Below are positions 35,783 to 47,515 of a stretch of DNA of 64,000 nucleotides, one piece after another. The DNA lies in contig OY756151.1 in NCBI GenBank assembly GCA_963576785.1, positions 496,001-560,000 of the forward strand. Direction: 5' to 3'. The stretch's first letter is position 1. Every line of letters starts with the position of its first letter. The position numbers were made by a program, and so were the translations under genes. Under the pieces are notes generated by a model that saw nothing but the letters and a program-made list of their open reading frames with translations, did no database searches and was not told the DNA's origin. This DNA comes from Chlorophyllum brunneum (taxonomy: Eukaryota > Basidiomycota > Agaricomycetes > Agaricales > Agaricaceae).

Positions 35783-37796
35783 ATGCCTGCATCTCGCTCG
35801 GCTCTCTCCCAACGGCAACGGTCTGTATATGATCCTCTTTCCGACGCTCTACCCTGGCTTCTTTCGCAGAGCTTCCTACATATCTCGCTGTCTCCCTACA
35901 GCGTTGTCGTCTCGATGCTTTGAGACTGCATCGAAGGCCGGTTTTATTTTTGCTGTTTTTCAGCTGGATGTCCGGTTCACGCCCTCATTCCCCCTCCCCT
36001 AATTCTCCTCTCATTAATCCCTCCCCGGACTCGACGACTTCACGAACGTACAGATATACCGAAAATACTTCTAATATTTTTATAGAGGGGTCCCAGCAAG
36101 AGCCCCAGCAACCCACTGCCTCGACATCCACAGCCTCTCATTCATACGCACCACACCAGCAGGTGCCGCGGCCTGGGTTCAAAAGGCCTTCTTCCGCCGA
36201 TCCTCAAGAGGAAAGCCCACCCATGGCGAAGCGTCTGCGAAGATTATCGCCAGCACCCAAGCAAGAAGAGTTGCATGAGCGGATGAGTCCATCATCGGAT
36301 TCTCATGACCCGGACAATGAACAAAGCGACTCGAAAGGAAAACGCCCAAAGCGACACACACCAGAGGCTCCACCCGTCAAGAAAAAGCGGACACGCACTC
36401 TTACAACACCCCACCAGGCTGCAGTTCTTCACGCGCTATTGGCACAGGTGAGGCTCGGCTGGTACTACCCAGCTTTTAAGAGGTAATATCGTTGACAACC
36501 CATCCTAGTCACGATTTCCAACGACAGCTATGAGGGAGGAAGTTGGTCGCTCTATCGGTTTGAGCGCCCGTAAAGTGCAGGCAAGTCCCTCAATACCCCA
36601 TGTCTCCTTTGCCCGATTAATTGATGTCATTTGCCAAATAGATTTGGTTCCAGGTGCTCCCCATAAATTAAATGCTTCCGTTTCCATTAACTGTTAATCT
36701 ACAATTTTAACAGAACCAGAGGCAGAAAGCAAGACGGCCTCGCAAGGAGCCAGATGAATCGGCACCCCTTCCTCCGAGATATGGTCCATTCCCAGCATAT
36801 CCCCCTCAAGCCCATTCCAGTACCTTTCCCGTGATGCCAGGACCTAGCCCTCCACCGAATCCTCAGTTGTTACCGATCACATATAATGCGCCAGTCCAAC
36901 AGCCTTATGGTCGCTCTCATTTTCCTCCTGATCCTACAGGCAGTAATCAATCGACGGAGTCACCAAACCGACTCCTTGGGCCTGGGGTACCAGGTGCTGA
37001 CATATACGGCTCTACCTATCGTGGACAGTCTCGTGGTCAGAGGGACACAGCTACATCACAAGACACTCCCAGTGGCACGCCTTACTCATCTGGGTCTTCG
37101 TCCCAAGTGTACAGCCCGCGGTTTGGTTTCCAACCGCCAATCCCCAGACCCGCAGCTCCTCCTGGGCCCGTGTACGATCAAAACTTTAATCGGACCTTAC
37201 CCCCTTTATCCTTTGACTCCGCCCGTCCTCCTTCCGGAGACACTATTGTGTCCGGGGGTCTGCAGCTTCAATCACCTTTAATCACACTTGTCCCTCCTGA
37301 GTCTTCCCGTCCGCGTCCAGGATCATCGACTTCTCCACAGGTATCACACTTCGTTCCCCAACCTCCTGATGTTCACGGCCATTCCCGCGTCGTTCTTCCA
37401 CCTCCATTCACACTCCAGCCTCAACCACGCTGGGACGAATCGTCGTTCTCAGCTAGTCTACGACCTGCTGTGTTTACGAGGCCGCGTACAGGATCACAGA
37501 CGACAAGGGGCAGCTCTTCCTCACCCGTTGCTCATCAGTTAGAGTCAGCCTTGTCGCACCGTGATTCTCTGGATACTGTGGATCCATCAGCCGCTCACGA
37601 GTTGTCTCCAACTCCGCCCGCCCCTGGAGCGGCATCTGCACCCCCGATTCGCGGTGGACGATACGATCCTGTTCGTGCGACTTTCATACCGTACTCAGCT
37701 GCAGTAGATTCATCTCCGACTCCTTCTCCGCCTGTGCAAGGGAATCTGGCTGATGATCCAGATGATGCTCAAACGCCTTCTCGCGAAGAACCTTGA
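35783..37796 (+). CDS. homeodomain transcription factor (562 aa)
   Basis: DNA-binding regulator. Proposed exons: 35783-35820, 35964-36447, 36509-36580, 36642-36653 and 36714-37796. The first exon is inferred from a phase match and a strong acceptor (TTTTTCAG); if absent, the start is the ATG at 35968 (548 aa). The homeodomain spans about residues 135-195 of the short form: KKKRTRTLTTPHQAAVLHAL, helix 2 around MREEVGRSIGLS, and recognition helix ARKVQIWFQNQRQKAR with the invariant W-F-x-N-x-R. Upstream are basic nuclear-localisation-like stretches (AKRLRRL, KGKRPKRH); downstream is a long Pro/Ser-rich tail. The core IWFQ is encoded by a 12-nt microexon. The intron before it (36581-36641) is GC-AG (CAG|GCAAGT). 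It is not adjacent to a second homeodomain gene, so it is not a mating-type HD pair in this window. Confidence 0.88.
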
Positions 37797-38296
37797 CGTA
37801 CCAGATCTTTCTTTCCTATCCAATTCATTCTTTTTGTCTGCCAGTGGAATAAGTTTCCTCACGCCTTTTGACGAACAGCTCAACGCCGGTACCTTCAAGT
37901 ATCTAAAAACGTCTCGTTCATTCCTTTTGAAACCTTACCTCAGTCCTTCTTTACTCTTCACTGAACTCTACAATAGTCTTAATTCTCGCAACCAGTACCA
38001 ACACACTCTCTTAATTGCGTGTATTTTTCTTGCCACTCGTTAAACCCATCTGTATTGTTCGGCCTTTCTTCCTTCGCTCCTTTCAAACTGCTTTTTGTTT
38101 CCAGCTGTGATAATGCGGAGGCACTTTACCGATATATCTATCCTACTTTATTGTGACGAATCTAAACGTTTATATCTAATATTATCAATTGCGCTGCCGG
38201 AATTCTACAGAAACAGATAGATACAATGGCACCATACCAACCCCACTTAGAAATAGCAAACACTACCTATGTGGTACTCTTAACTCGATCCCACAG
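37797..38296 (+). other. tail-to-tail intergenic region
   Basis: 500 bases between the stops of the homeodomain gene (+) and the RING gene (-). It is T-rich on the plus strand with several TTTATT-like stretches (for example near 38147), probably the two 3' UTRs. Confidence 0.5.
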
Positions 38297-41200
38297 TTAT
38301 CCAGTCATCTGTTTCTCTGCAACCAGCTTGACTCGCAATCGCATCCGCGCCCTCAGCCTTGCTTCCAACGCAGCGGTATCCACATCGGTATTTTCAGATG
38401 CGTGGTCTAGACTTTCGCCATCAGAATCACGACAATCCCACATCGATCGTTCGGGTCCCCCACTGACATCCTTTGGAGAGTTCCTGTCCATCGCTGACGT
38501 AGGGACCATGCCCTCCGCATTCATAGGAGGGCCAACTGGAGAACTTTGCCGCTCTTGGGCTTCTTTGACACCTATGCTCGCGTTTTGCGAACCCGGAGCT
38601 TCGCGAGCTTGTTTTTTCTCTTCGTCTAAGCGAGACAGCAACTTCGACCGTAAGTCCGACCGAAGGGATTCTCTGTCACTCTGATGCATCATGATTGGAG
38701 CGGAATTAAGCGGGCCGTGGGTATGTATGGGGACTGTCATCACAGATGCAGGGCGTGGAGTCGATCCCACGTGTGGTGTGTCAATCTGCGGCTGTGCTTC
38801 TATTTTACGTGAGCTGTGGTAGAAACCCTTCCCAAGTGTGAAAAATTCGTACCTTTGCCGTCTTGAACGTTATTTATGTGACCGCGCTCCGACACTTGTA
38901 TCGGCACGTTGATTGGAAAAACAGCGGTCGATTTCGTAGGATCTTCATTGCGCGATTCCCGGGGGGGTGCACTTGCCAGCATCAACTTTGAACCTTCGAC
39001 TGGTGGGGTTTCCATTGTTGCGAGGGTTGGCACTATATCTATGGTTAGCCCGGATTCGTCCTGGTGACCGTCATTAAGGCCTGATGGTCGTTGCTGGGCC
39101 GAGTATGTCAATTCACTGACCACAAAGTCAGGCGCGCTAGAAGTCGAGGCATGGGTGTTGGGGACCGCTTCGTCTTTGATGGGATATACGTTTGATGTAA
39201 CTGGTAGGTCTATCTTTGATATTGTTACAAGTGTTGGATTCCCAAGATGATGATCGCCAACCTGATGTGAATCTGTGGCGCCCCAATGAACAGGGTGTTC
39301 GTCAGCCAGATTGGTCACCGGGTCTGATAGACGTTGAAGGAGAGGTACACGCTGATGGACACTCTGATAATGAGAACTTGTTCTCGGGGGCGTGTGGAGC
39401 GGCGGCGTGGTATTTTCCCACCGAGTTGACCGTACTATTGACGCGCCATATCGAAGATGGGCTCGTACGGATTCAACAAGCGATTTCGGACGGGGTGGTC
39501 TCAGGGTATGAGATTCGTTCTCGAGCCCGGGGGTCTGGGGGGTCGCACAGGCTACGTCCCGGGTTGCGCCGTTGAATAATAGAGTCAAGTCATATTCTTC
39601 TACCTTCTGCTCTCCCTTGAAGGGGGAGTCAGGTATCCCTGGACTCCTCGGGGGACTAGATACGGGATTGTTGACTGGAAATGCATTGCTAGTAAAATCG
39701 TTAGTATCAAGATAGTGCAAGTGCTGGCCTCTGTACCCAGAGACCATTCCGTTCTAGTGTAGTTGATCAGTCAATACGAGATTGATATCACAAGTGATGA
39801 TCAAAATTTACACACCTCCCTTTCTTTTCCCTTCCTGGAACTGCCAGAGAGTGTAGAGCTCTTCCCGTCACCAATTTTGTCATGCGAGTCACCGCACCGA
39901 TTACTGTAGTCCTCCTGCGGAGTCCTGGAAGTCCGCTTATACTTGAGTTAATTCTTCTGAATTAATCTAGCCTCCGCTAACCTCAATATTGGTGTTTCCG
40001 CTTCTTCATTTTCGTCCCCAGATTTTGTATGTCCAAGACTCGGTGAGAGAGGGCCACCTGAGCGGTGCTGACGCTGGATCTTTCTGTCCCGCTCGCGTAA
40101 GGAGGGTCCACTGTGTTCCGCAGGGTGAGGTGATGAGGGCGAATGCAACCGGCGTTGATCCCGAGGCACATATCTCTCGGGAGATTTTGTACACCGTCGG
40201 GCCCCCTGGCGCCGCGTTCGAGGGGGCTGTGAAAGATTGCGCGGGCGGTCATACTGTGCGAGATGGTACGAGAGGAGAAAATAATAATTAACGTGGGTAC
40301 GTACCTGCACTATGTCGTCGTATACAAAAAGGTCCCGATAGGGCGATCGAACATAAGAATAAACCTCTAGTATAGGATGAAACCACTTCTCCGCATGACA
40401 GTTGCATGATATGACTCACCATGGGCAAAATGCTCTGCATTGACATGGCGATTTCCCGGCTCATAAAGGATATCCATGTCCAGAAACTCGGCCAGCAGTT
40501 TTACCGCCGACTCCGAACGTATATCAATAGCCTTCATCAAGGATATAATGAGGTTTGTTAGAAACTGAATGAATGAGTCGGCAGGCTGTCAAGATATTGC
40601 GTCATGTGGCACACACCTCCACATCGAGACCTTGCCAAACTTGAAGTTCTCGGCGCAGAAAAGTCGTGGTTCGTGATATAAGATCTGGAGAAGCTGCGAA
40701 CTGCGCAGGCGTAGGATATGGGCGGTACTTCGTAAACGAGTTAGACGCGACGTGCTAACGTGACTTGCGTTAGACCTGAGATTTCGAGAATCAAATTGTT
40801 GGAAACTCCTTGGCAGAAGGGTACACACCTTAGCATACAGGTCGTGTTTATAGATCCACCTTCGGGTGGCAATGGATAGTTCGAGCTTATTTTGCTCATC
40901 TAGCTCCTCACAACGACGCCGTTCGCGTTCGCGATCTCTTCTCCTGCGGAGGGCTACATTCCGCGCCTCTATGGCCGCAGTAGTTTGTGGAGGTAGAAGC
41001 AACTGCGGAGAATTTGACCTTAAAGGGGCGAGATGATGTTTGCGGTAGTCAAAGCGAGACCGAATGTCATGGATCACATATTCTCCAATGTTTTGCGCAC
41101 AAAGGGGACAGCGACGTGATTGATCTGGTCGAGATTGTTTTAGCCTATTTCCAAAAATATATGAAACGTACCCGTCCAGATAATCAAGCAGTCAAAACAG

Positions 41201-41373
41201 AATTCATGGGAGCAGGCCGGGATGACTGTACGGTCCTCCATGGGCTGCAGGCAGATACTGCAGTTATTTTCCGAATCCTCATCGTAATCCTCAGCTTCGG
41301 GAGTGTGTGCATAATCATGTTCCGTCAACTTAACTTTCTTCTTGGGTGGGCTTGCGGACGGTGAGTCCAACAT
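38297..41373 (-). CDS. TOPORS-like RING finger protein (882 aa)
   Basis: Probable E3 ubiquitin (or SUMO) ligase. Nine exons: 41373-41172, 41124-40829, 40754-40617, 40564-40420, 40366-40305, 40253-39972, 39935-39816, 39753-38853 and 38799-38297. The C3HC4 RING is at about residues 37-80: NNCSICLQPMEDRT, PACSHEFCFDCLIIW and QSRRCPLC, followed by IHDIRSRFDYRKHHL, which resembles the segment after the TOPORS RING. An Arg/Glu-rich helix (ALRRRRDRERERRRCEELD) and a folded segment to about residue 280 follow; the remaining 600 residues are disordered, with an Arg-rich patch near the end. The intron 39936-39971 must use a GC donor (GAG|GCTAGA); the nearby GT donor breaks the frame. It is divergent from the SDR gene, with 128 bases between starts. 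Confidence 0.8.
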
Positions 41374-41501
41374 GCTGGTGGGTTGGCAAGCCGTTCAGTT
41401 AGCAGTCGCGGTATGATAGAAAAGGTGATTATATAAGCAGTGATATTCCTACATGACGTCAGGTAAGCTGCTCTTCCACAACTTCGATTCAATCCTTAGT
41501 C

Positions 41502-42720
41502 ATGTCTAAAGCAGCTACAGCTGCAAAGCGTGTGCTCGTATTGGCAGGTGAGCTAAATCTTTGTATCCGTACACTAGTGAATGGACTGCCTGTGCAGGCG
41601 TGGGTAATGCTGCGGGCACTGGCGCAGCCGTCGCGTGGGTCTTCAAATTAGCCCCCGGTACAAATATCTCACCGATGACTAGACGCCGTTTTTCGAAAGA
41701 AGGGTATAGTATTGCTCTGTTGGCCCGACAAGGAAAAGCGCTCCACCATCTAGAAGACGAGATCAACACTTCCGGAGGGCATGTGAGTCCTGCCTACGAT
41801 TTAGATACTTGTTTGATTAATTGATCCCGTTTTTCTCAAGGCGGCAGCATTTCCATTACTGTCGTACTCTCATGATGACATCTCCTCGACTTGGATTTCG
41901 TTACGAGAGAAATTCTCTGCCCCAGAATACAACATTCACGCCGCTGTCTTCAACGCTGGACAACCTGTCTTCAAACCGTTCCTGGAGATTACGCCAGAAG
42001 AAATACAGAACAGCTTAGAAGTCAGCATTTCAGCAGCCTTTGCTTTCTCCCGTGGTGCCATCTTAGCCTTCAAAGACAATAATGTCGAAGAACCCCTGGG
42101 AAAGCGAGGGACGCTGATATTCACAGGAGCAACAGCGAGCCTACGGGGAAACACAACGACAAGTCTACTTGCCGCCGGTAAATTTGGTGCAAGAGCTCTT
42201 TCCCAGAGCTTAGCAAAAGAATTTGGAAAGGATAACATTCATGTATGAGTTTTTCCTCTATCTGGGATCTCAAACTCACCAGTTCACAGGTTTCCAATGT
42301 ATGTGATTCTCCGACTTAATAAGATTTCTTCTAAAGTCCTATCCGAAACCTTATCGAAGGTCATCATCGACGGAAGTGAGAACGATGTTCTTCGTATACA
42401 AGTCTCCATTTTGAGGTATATTCTCTCTAGCCATTTTGACCGACCGTACCCGTCAAATGCTGGGTCAGAAAAACGAACAGTTCGAAACCAACGCGAACAT
42501 CCGCCTCAACCCCGAGAGTATTGCAGAAGTATGTCCTTCTCATGCCTTGTTCTCGGGCTCCGGTATCTAAATGAATTTCCCCTTCTAGACGTTTGTATAT
42601 TTGACCAGGCAAGACCGCTCCGCTTGGACATGGGAATTAGATTGTGCGTTGATCTATCGTATCCAATAGAACCTTAGCTGAAACAGGCTTCTAGTACGGC
42701 CGGCACACGAAAACTGGTGA
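41502..42720 (+). CDS. short-chain dehydrogenase/reductase-like protein, copy 1 (262 aa)
   Basis: NAD(P)-binding Rossmann-fold protein. Nine exons: 41502-41547, 41598-41634, 41683-41782, 41841-42242, 42290-42298, 42360-42375, 42431-42528, 42589-42643 and 42695-42720. The cofactor motif is AGVGNAAGTGAAVARRF, and GYSIALLARQ fits an NADP-type beta2 region. FNAG replaces NNAG, and TGATASLRGN carries the Ser. The Tyr of the YxxxK pair is missing: the segment reads SLLAAGKFGARAL, with the Lys kept and Leu where the Tyr should be. It ends WTWELDLRPAHENW. The 9-nt exon (GTTTCCAAT) and the 16-nt exon are shared with copy 2. Many such SDR relatives lack the Tyr, so the catalytic role is open. The 3' end faces copy 2, with 77 bases between the stops. 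Confidence 0.9.
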
Positions 42721-42797
42721 AACTGCATTTTGATGATACATTAACTGTCGCAAACTATTCCCAGAACATCGATCTGGTGCATTCACATACTACTTTT

Positions 42798-44139
42798 CAC
42801 CACTTCTCATGAGCAGGACGCACTACAATAATGTTTGACGATACTGCTTTCTATAAACAATGAAGGAACTCACAATCCAACTCCCATGTCCATGCAGATC
42901 TATCCTGCCTCACAAGATACAGATATGACTAAAATCCGCCGTGAGAGTTACGTTTACCTGGGGGGAACACACTCACATTCGCGATGCTTTCCGCGTTTAG
43001 TCTAACATCTTCATTCTGTTCCCATGTAGGATCTTCTGAATACCTCTCACGAGTCCGATCAGTCAGAATTACTGAGCACTAGTGAGTACGGAAATGATTT
43101 AGCTCAATGGCATGTTCTTACGGCCGTCAATGATGACCTGTTAAGGTGTGTTTCTGGGTCATCAATCATTACTTTTGATGAAGGGAGTCCCAACTCACAT
43201 GTGCGACCTAGCGCCACAAGATTCAATGAGATGCAGTACAAACGTAAGCGATGACTCACATGAATATTCTCTTTGCCAAATTCCTTGTTCAAGCTCTGAG
43301 ACAAGGCCCTCAACGCGAACTTTCCAGAAGCAAATGCACTGGTGAACACATTTCCCCTAAGGCTTGCGGTAGCCCCTGTAAAAATCAACGCTCCTCGCTT
43401 GCCAGCGCCCACCTCAATTTCGTTTTCTTTGAAGGTGAGAACGGCCTGCCTGGCAAAGGCAAAAGTAGCGACGATGTTGACCTGTGTCGACTGCTCGACG
43501 TCCTCTGGCGTGACATCCAGAAACTTCTTGAATGCACCATGGCCAGCATTCCAAACGCCGACTCTGATCTCGTATGAGGGCTTCGTGAACCGCTGTTTGA
43601 TAGATGTCCACGCGGCCACCATAGCATCGGCCGAATAAGATGGTAGCGGAAAAGCTACAGCCTACAAATGAAGTGAACAATGTCGGATCAGAGATCAGGC
43701 CTCAGAACTGGAGGACTTGAACATTATCAAACTCCACCGACGAGCCTTACAGTCATCGAGGCTGCGATGGAACATAGCGAAGAGTGGAGTATCACTGACC
43801 TCGCCTCCGGATATGTTATTGATTTCCTCGGCGAGTTTGTTGAGTGCGTCTGTCTGCCGAGCTAAAATAGCAACCGCATATCCCTCCTTGGCGAAAAGGC
43901 GCCTAGACAAAGTTGTCAGATATTCTGGTTAATCAAAGGAAGCTGATGGTTACTCGGCTGAAATGCATACTCGATAACAAGGAGCACTTCGCCCGAGTCC
44001 TCGACTTACGCAACGGCACCTCCCGTTCCTGACCCATTTCCGACACCTGCACCAGGGCAATTTCGGGTCAAACGTCATCAGTAACGTTGATGGCAACAAA
44101 CCTACCTGCTACGACGATGACTGCTTTAGGGGAAACCAT
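42798..44139 (-). CDS. short-chain dehydrogenase/reductase-like protein, copy 2 (258 aa)
   Basis: Paralogue of the SDR at 41502-42720 in opposite orientation. Exons: 44139-44106, 44046-44010, 43902-43800, 43661-43260, 43207-43199, 43137-43122, 43071-42977, 42928-42874 and 42823-42798. Exon lengths 37, 402, 9, 16, 55 and 26 are identical to those of copy 1; the first, third and seventh differ by 12, 3 and 3 nt. It begins MVSPKAVIVVAGVGNGSGTGGAV, and TGATASLRGN and the segment SAFASGKFALRAL show Phe where the catalytic Tyr should be. It ends WTWELDLRPAHEKW. The 9-nt microexon encodes Val-Ala-His and is flanked by GT-AG introns. Both copies thus descend from one gene with all eight introns. Confidence 0.9.
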
Positions 44140-44596
44140 AGTGCTGTTACCTTTTCAAAGTATTGGTGATGTACCCTTGGACTGTGAATGTGGGTGGAAT
44201 TGGGAGATTCAACCTCGTTCGAGGTTTTGGATTTGCGCTCCAGGGCTTAATAAGTAGTCTTCGCGAAATCACGATGTCCTATGTCTCTTAATAAGCAAAG
44301 ACTCACGTCAGCGAAAGATAGATCTGGCTTGTTCAGCCCCGATTCCCGACCCCGAGGAAGGTATCAAACGGTGCTGGAAATGTGCGAGAGTTAATGCACC
44401 CAGAAATTTCATAGAGGGGTTCGGCCATATGCATATGGATCTCTGGGGCTGCACCCATTAATCACGTAATGACGTCATACCCCTGGCACCCTCCTTGGTT
44501 TGATGAATATTTTCAAAGTGCGTAAACAATCGCAGTTTTTACATTATACTACACTGACAGTACATGTTACAGAATTCTTGTGCAAAATCAAGCTAA

Positions 44597-45233
44597 TCAG
44601 GTGTCGGGATCAACATCTTCTCGAAGGACTCTTGGCCACCCACCTTTACCGAAGTACCAAAGCTGGTTCTTGCCTTCCCACTTACCCCATATCTCAACAT
44701 CCGGACCCGCACCGTGGTTTGAAAGATCGAGACTTTTCTTGACTTCAGGAACAGAGACCCTATTAGTAGCTTCAGTAACGGCTAGCCCAGCACAAATACA
44801 ATCGCGTCGTCTACCTGAACGCGCCTTCTTCATGCCAGATGTGCCAAACGTAAGGCTCTTGAGAACCAATCACCTTGGTTCCATTTTGATAGTCCCTTTT
44901 ATCAGGTTGGTGACCCTCAACAACGGCATAGAGCCCAGTGGCAACATTTTGCAAGGTCCAGCCGTCCTCACGCCGTTCGAGTGTCCACTAAAGAAACAGC
45001 ATCTAGAACACCGCGACAATGATGGAAAATAGGACTCTACCTTCTGATTATCGCCTCCATGCGGCCCGTACCCGATAACTATATAGTTGTTGGTGAGCCC
45101 TCGTAGAAGATCGAGGCAAGTAATGCAGCGTACTGGATCGATTGTCAGCTCCAGAAAGATCGAGTACACGTTCTGTGTTCTTGGCGTTGGTGAGCACGTA
45201 GCGGTTGCCAGACTCTATCTCGCTAACGGGCAT
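44597..45233 (-). CDS. beta-trefoil (ricin B-type) lectin, copy A (157 aa)
   Basis: Carbohydrate-binding lectin fold without any catalytic chain. Exons: 45233-45134, 45078-45041, 44987-44815 and 44759-44597. Repeated beta-trefoil signatures are seen: YVLTNAKNTERVLDLSGADN, IIGYGPHGGDNQKW, and SLDLSNHGAGPDVEIWGKW ending KNQLWYF. Q-x-W-type motifs close the subdomains. The N-terminus has no evident signal peptide, as is common in mushroom cytosolic lectins. Compared with copy B the sequence has an extra segment near GHQPDKRDYQNGTKV and a tail after LWYF. A TATAAA box lies about 60 bases upstream. The sugar specificity cannot be read from sequence. Such lectins are often studied as storage or defence proteins; a defence role here is only inference. 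Confidence 0.88.
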
Positions 45234-45293
45234 AGTGGTGAATGATAGGACGATAACGCTCCTGGGGTGCCCAAGTTCCGCTTGAACCCCACA

Positions 45294-45299
45294 TTTATA
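45294..45299 (-). promoter_or_regulatory. TATA box of lectin copy A
   Basis: The minus-strand sequence GGTATAAATGTGGGG places TATAAA 61 bases upstream of the lectin ATG at 45233. Confidence 0.6.
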
Positions 45300-47515
45300 C
45301 CGCTTCTGACCCAAAGATGAAATCATATGACGGCTACCTCAGCCACACCCCAAAGTCAGAATTGCCCAAGCTTGGATAACACGGCTTCCGGCTTCACCGA
45401 CCCAATTGCTACCCATCCTTAGCGGTATCCTATCTATTCGTGTCGTCTCGGTTTCTAGAAGACGGCAGACGAATCGAAATTCAATCAGGTGCCACTCACG
45501 TTGATCAGATATTACACACTATGTAAGTGGCATAATCGTGACTCTTCCCGATGTTCTGCAGTGGTGTATCAGCAAGTAGGTGAGAAGAGCAGAAATACTC
45601 CCTTGTCCTCATTCAACACATCGAACGATGTGTATTTTGTGATCAATTATCTCGGCTTCCAGAAGCCAAGTTGGGTGAGCAGGCGCGTTTGTCTACCCGG
45701 CAGTTTCCCGGGTTTGTGATCTATCTTTATATCATCTTTATTAATGACAGATTAAACCTATAAGTATGCAAGATTCATGGTTATCGGATCTCGAGAGGGG
45801 ATTTTCCCGAGGGTCCTTGCGACATTATTCGAGGCCCAATTCTGGTGTTGTCCTGCTAAAAACGATGTAGTTGGAATCCTAAGGCTATACTTCTATGTAG
45901 TCAGTTCTTGAAGATTTCTTGGTTACGAACTGATGTTCTAGGATGATGGTTACTTGGGAAAACAGGAAACGCGCTGTCGCTTCTTGATGTTGGTCAATCT
46001 ACCTCAATGGAATACAGAACGCATGCCCTAAGTCAGGCTTCCTGATTACTGATGAGATAGGATAAGGATTTAGGGTGCTTCGCGGCCAGTAGCTCACATG
46101 GTCAAGGAGATTGACGACTCGGAGAGATCCCATGCTGTCTCGGCCTCAGAAAACAGAACACCAAGTACGGATGCAGGCTCCGCCCATGGGGTCCGCAAAT
46201 TAAAACCTTCCTCACTGTCTACCTTTCCTGTATGTGGGCTCGTGGGATAGAATTCAGGGATTCTCACTAAACATCTGTCTGTCAAGTAACTGCTTTGACA
46301 TATCTCATGTTGAATGTATCGCGAGGCATGTCCGACTCTTCGGGATATCTGAGTGGGGCTGTGGAATCCAGTGCAACTTAAGGCTCTTTCCGAACATATA
46401 TTAAATCAGTCCAATACTTAGCTCGGTGCTATTTTTCGAGTTCATCACCGCAAAGTGGAACTATCAGCAAAATCATCCAGGTTCGATTCGCCATAAATCT
46501 GAGATCTGAACCAGGAAAATCGAGCTTTTGCTGCCCCTGCATGATCCCGAAATCAAGGCACGGGAGAGCCACAAGCCAGGGTCAACATTAAGAACTCAAT
46601 GGAGTTGAATGAACGATACCTCAATGATTTGGATCGCAGTTACTCTAGCACCTCCGGTAGACATCGATATCACAGCCGTAATAGTTGTAACTGATGTGAT
46701 ACGCTGCTGCGGGGAAACATCTACGCCAGGGTCTTGTACCCCTCCATGTTATAAAAATCGCGGGTGGAAAGCTTCTGGGCTCTGTAAGTACGTTTTGCCT
46801 GAGGCATGAATATATGAAACAACTGACCACCGTGTACTGTTAATTGAAGGGCCACCACCGATGACTCGGATCTCATATTATCTTTCCGTGGCTCCTGACT
46901 TTCACACCCGGACGGAGTACTTCTATTGACACCGCGATGCCAAACCAGTCTTACCGATATGAATTACCAGAAGAAGGATCAATGATCATGATCAGTGCTG
47001 TGCTCATTGTCAACCCGTCCAGACTGCGCCACCTGAGAAATCTTGGGATGTGAATGACAGAGTTCCCTCTTGATGCGTCGGCGAACCAAGGCCAGCGAGA
47101 TAAGTTGGGAGGGCAGAAATATAAAGAATGGGGTGGGTGCGTGTGCGTGCATGGGGTTGACAAAGCCAGATCATCATACCAATTCAAACCAATTCAAACT
47201 TGATTGATTTCGTTCACTCTTTACTACAGTAAAAACGACCCCAAAAACCAAGAAGAAAGTGTTAAAGAAAAGGGAGAGCACGATCGACAGAGACCAGACA
47301 CACAGACACACATATCGACGTTAAGGAAAAAAGAGAAGTTCTAGATATATATAGCATGGGTCGTAAAGATACTCTTTTAAATGTTGGCGCATACGTGCAG
47401 ACAAAGTAAGGGGAGTAAGGTCCATCCGAAAGCAATTAGACGTCACGAACGTCCAAGACGGAAATGATTAAGAGCAAATCACAAATGCACAGGAGAAAAA
47501 AGGTGGCTAAGCACT
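45300..47515. other. gene-poor intergenic stretch
   Basis: About 2.2 kb between the lectin A promoter and the xylulokinase stop. No gene was recognised. Short open frames such as 46951-47187 (-) have no family signal. A duplicated CAATTCAAACCAATTCAAAC stretch lies at 47181-47200. Confidence 0.45.

Noticed and set aside
46471..46491. GGTTCGATTCGCC resembling a tRNA T-arm
   Set aside because: No matching acceptor stem or anticodon arm found around it.
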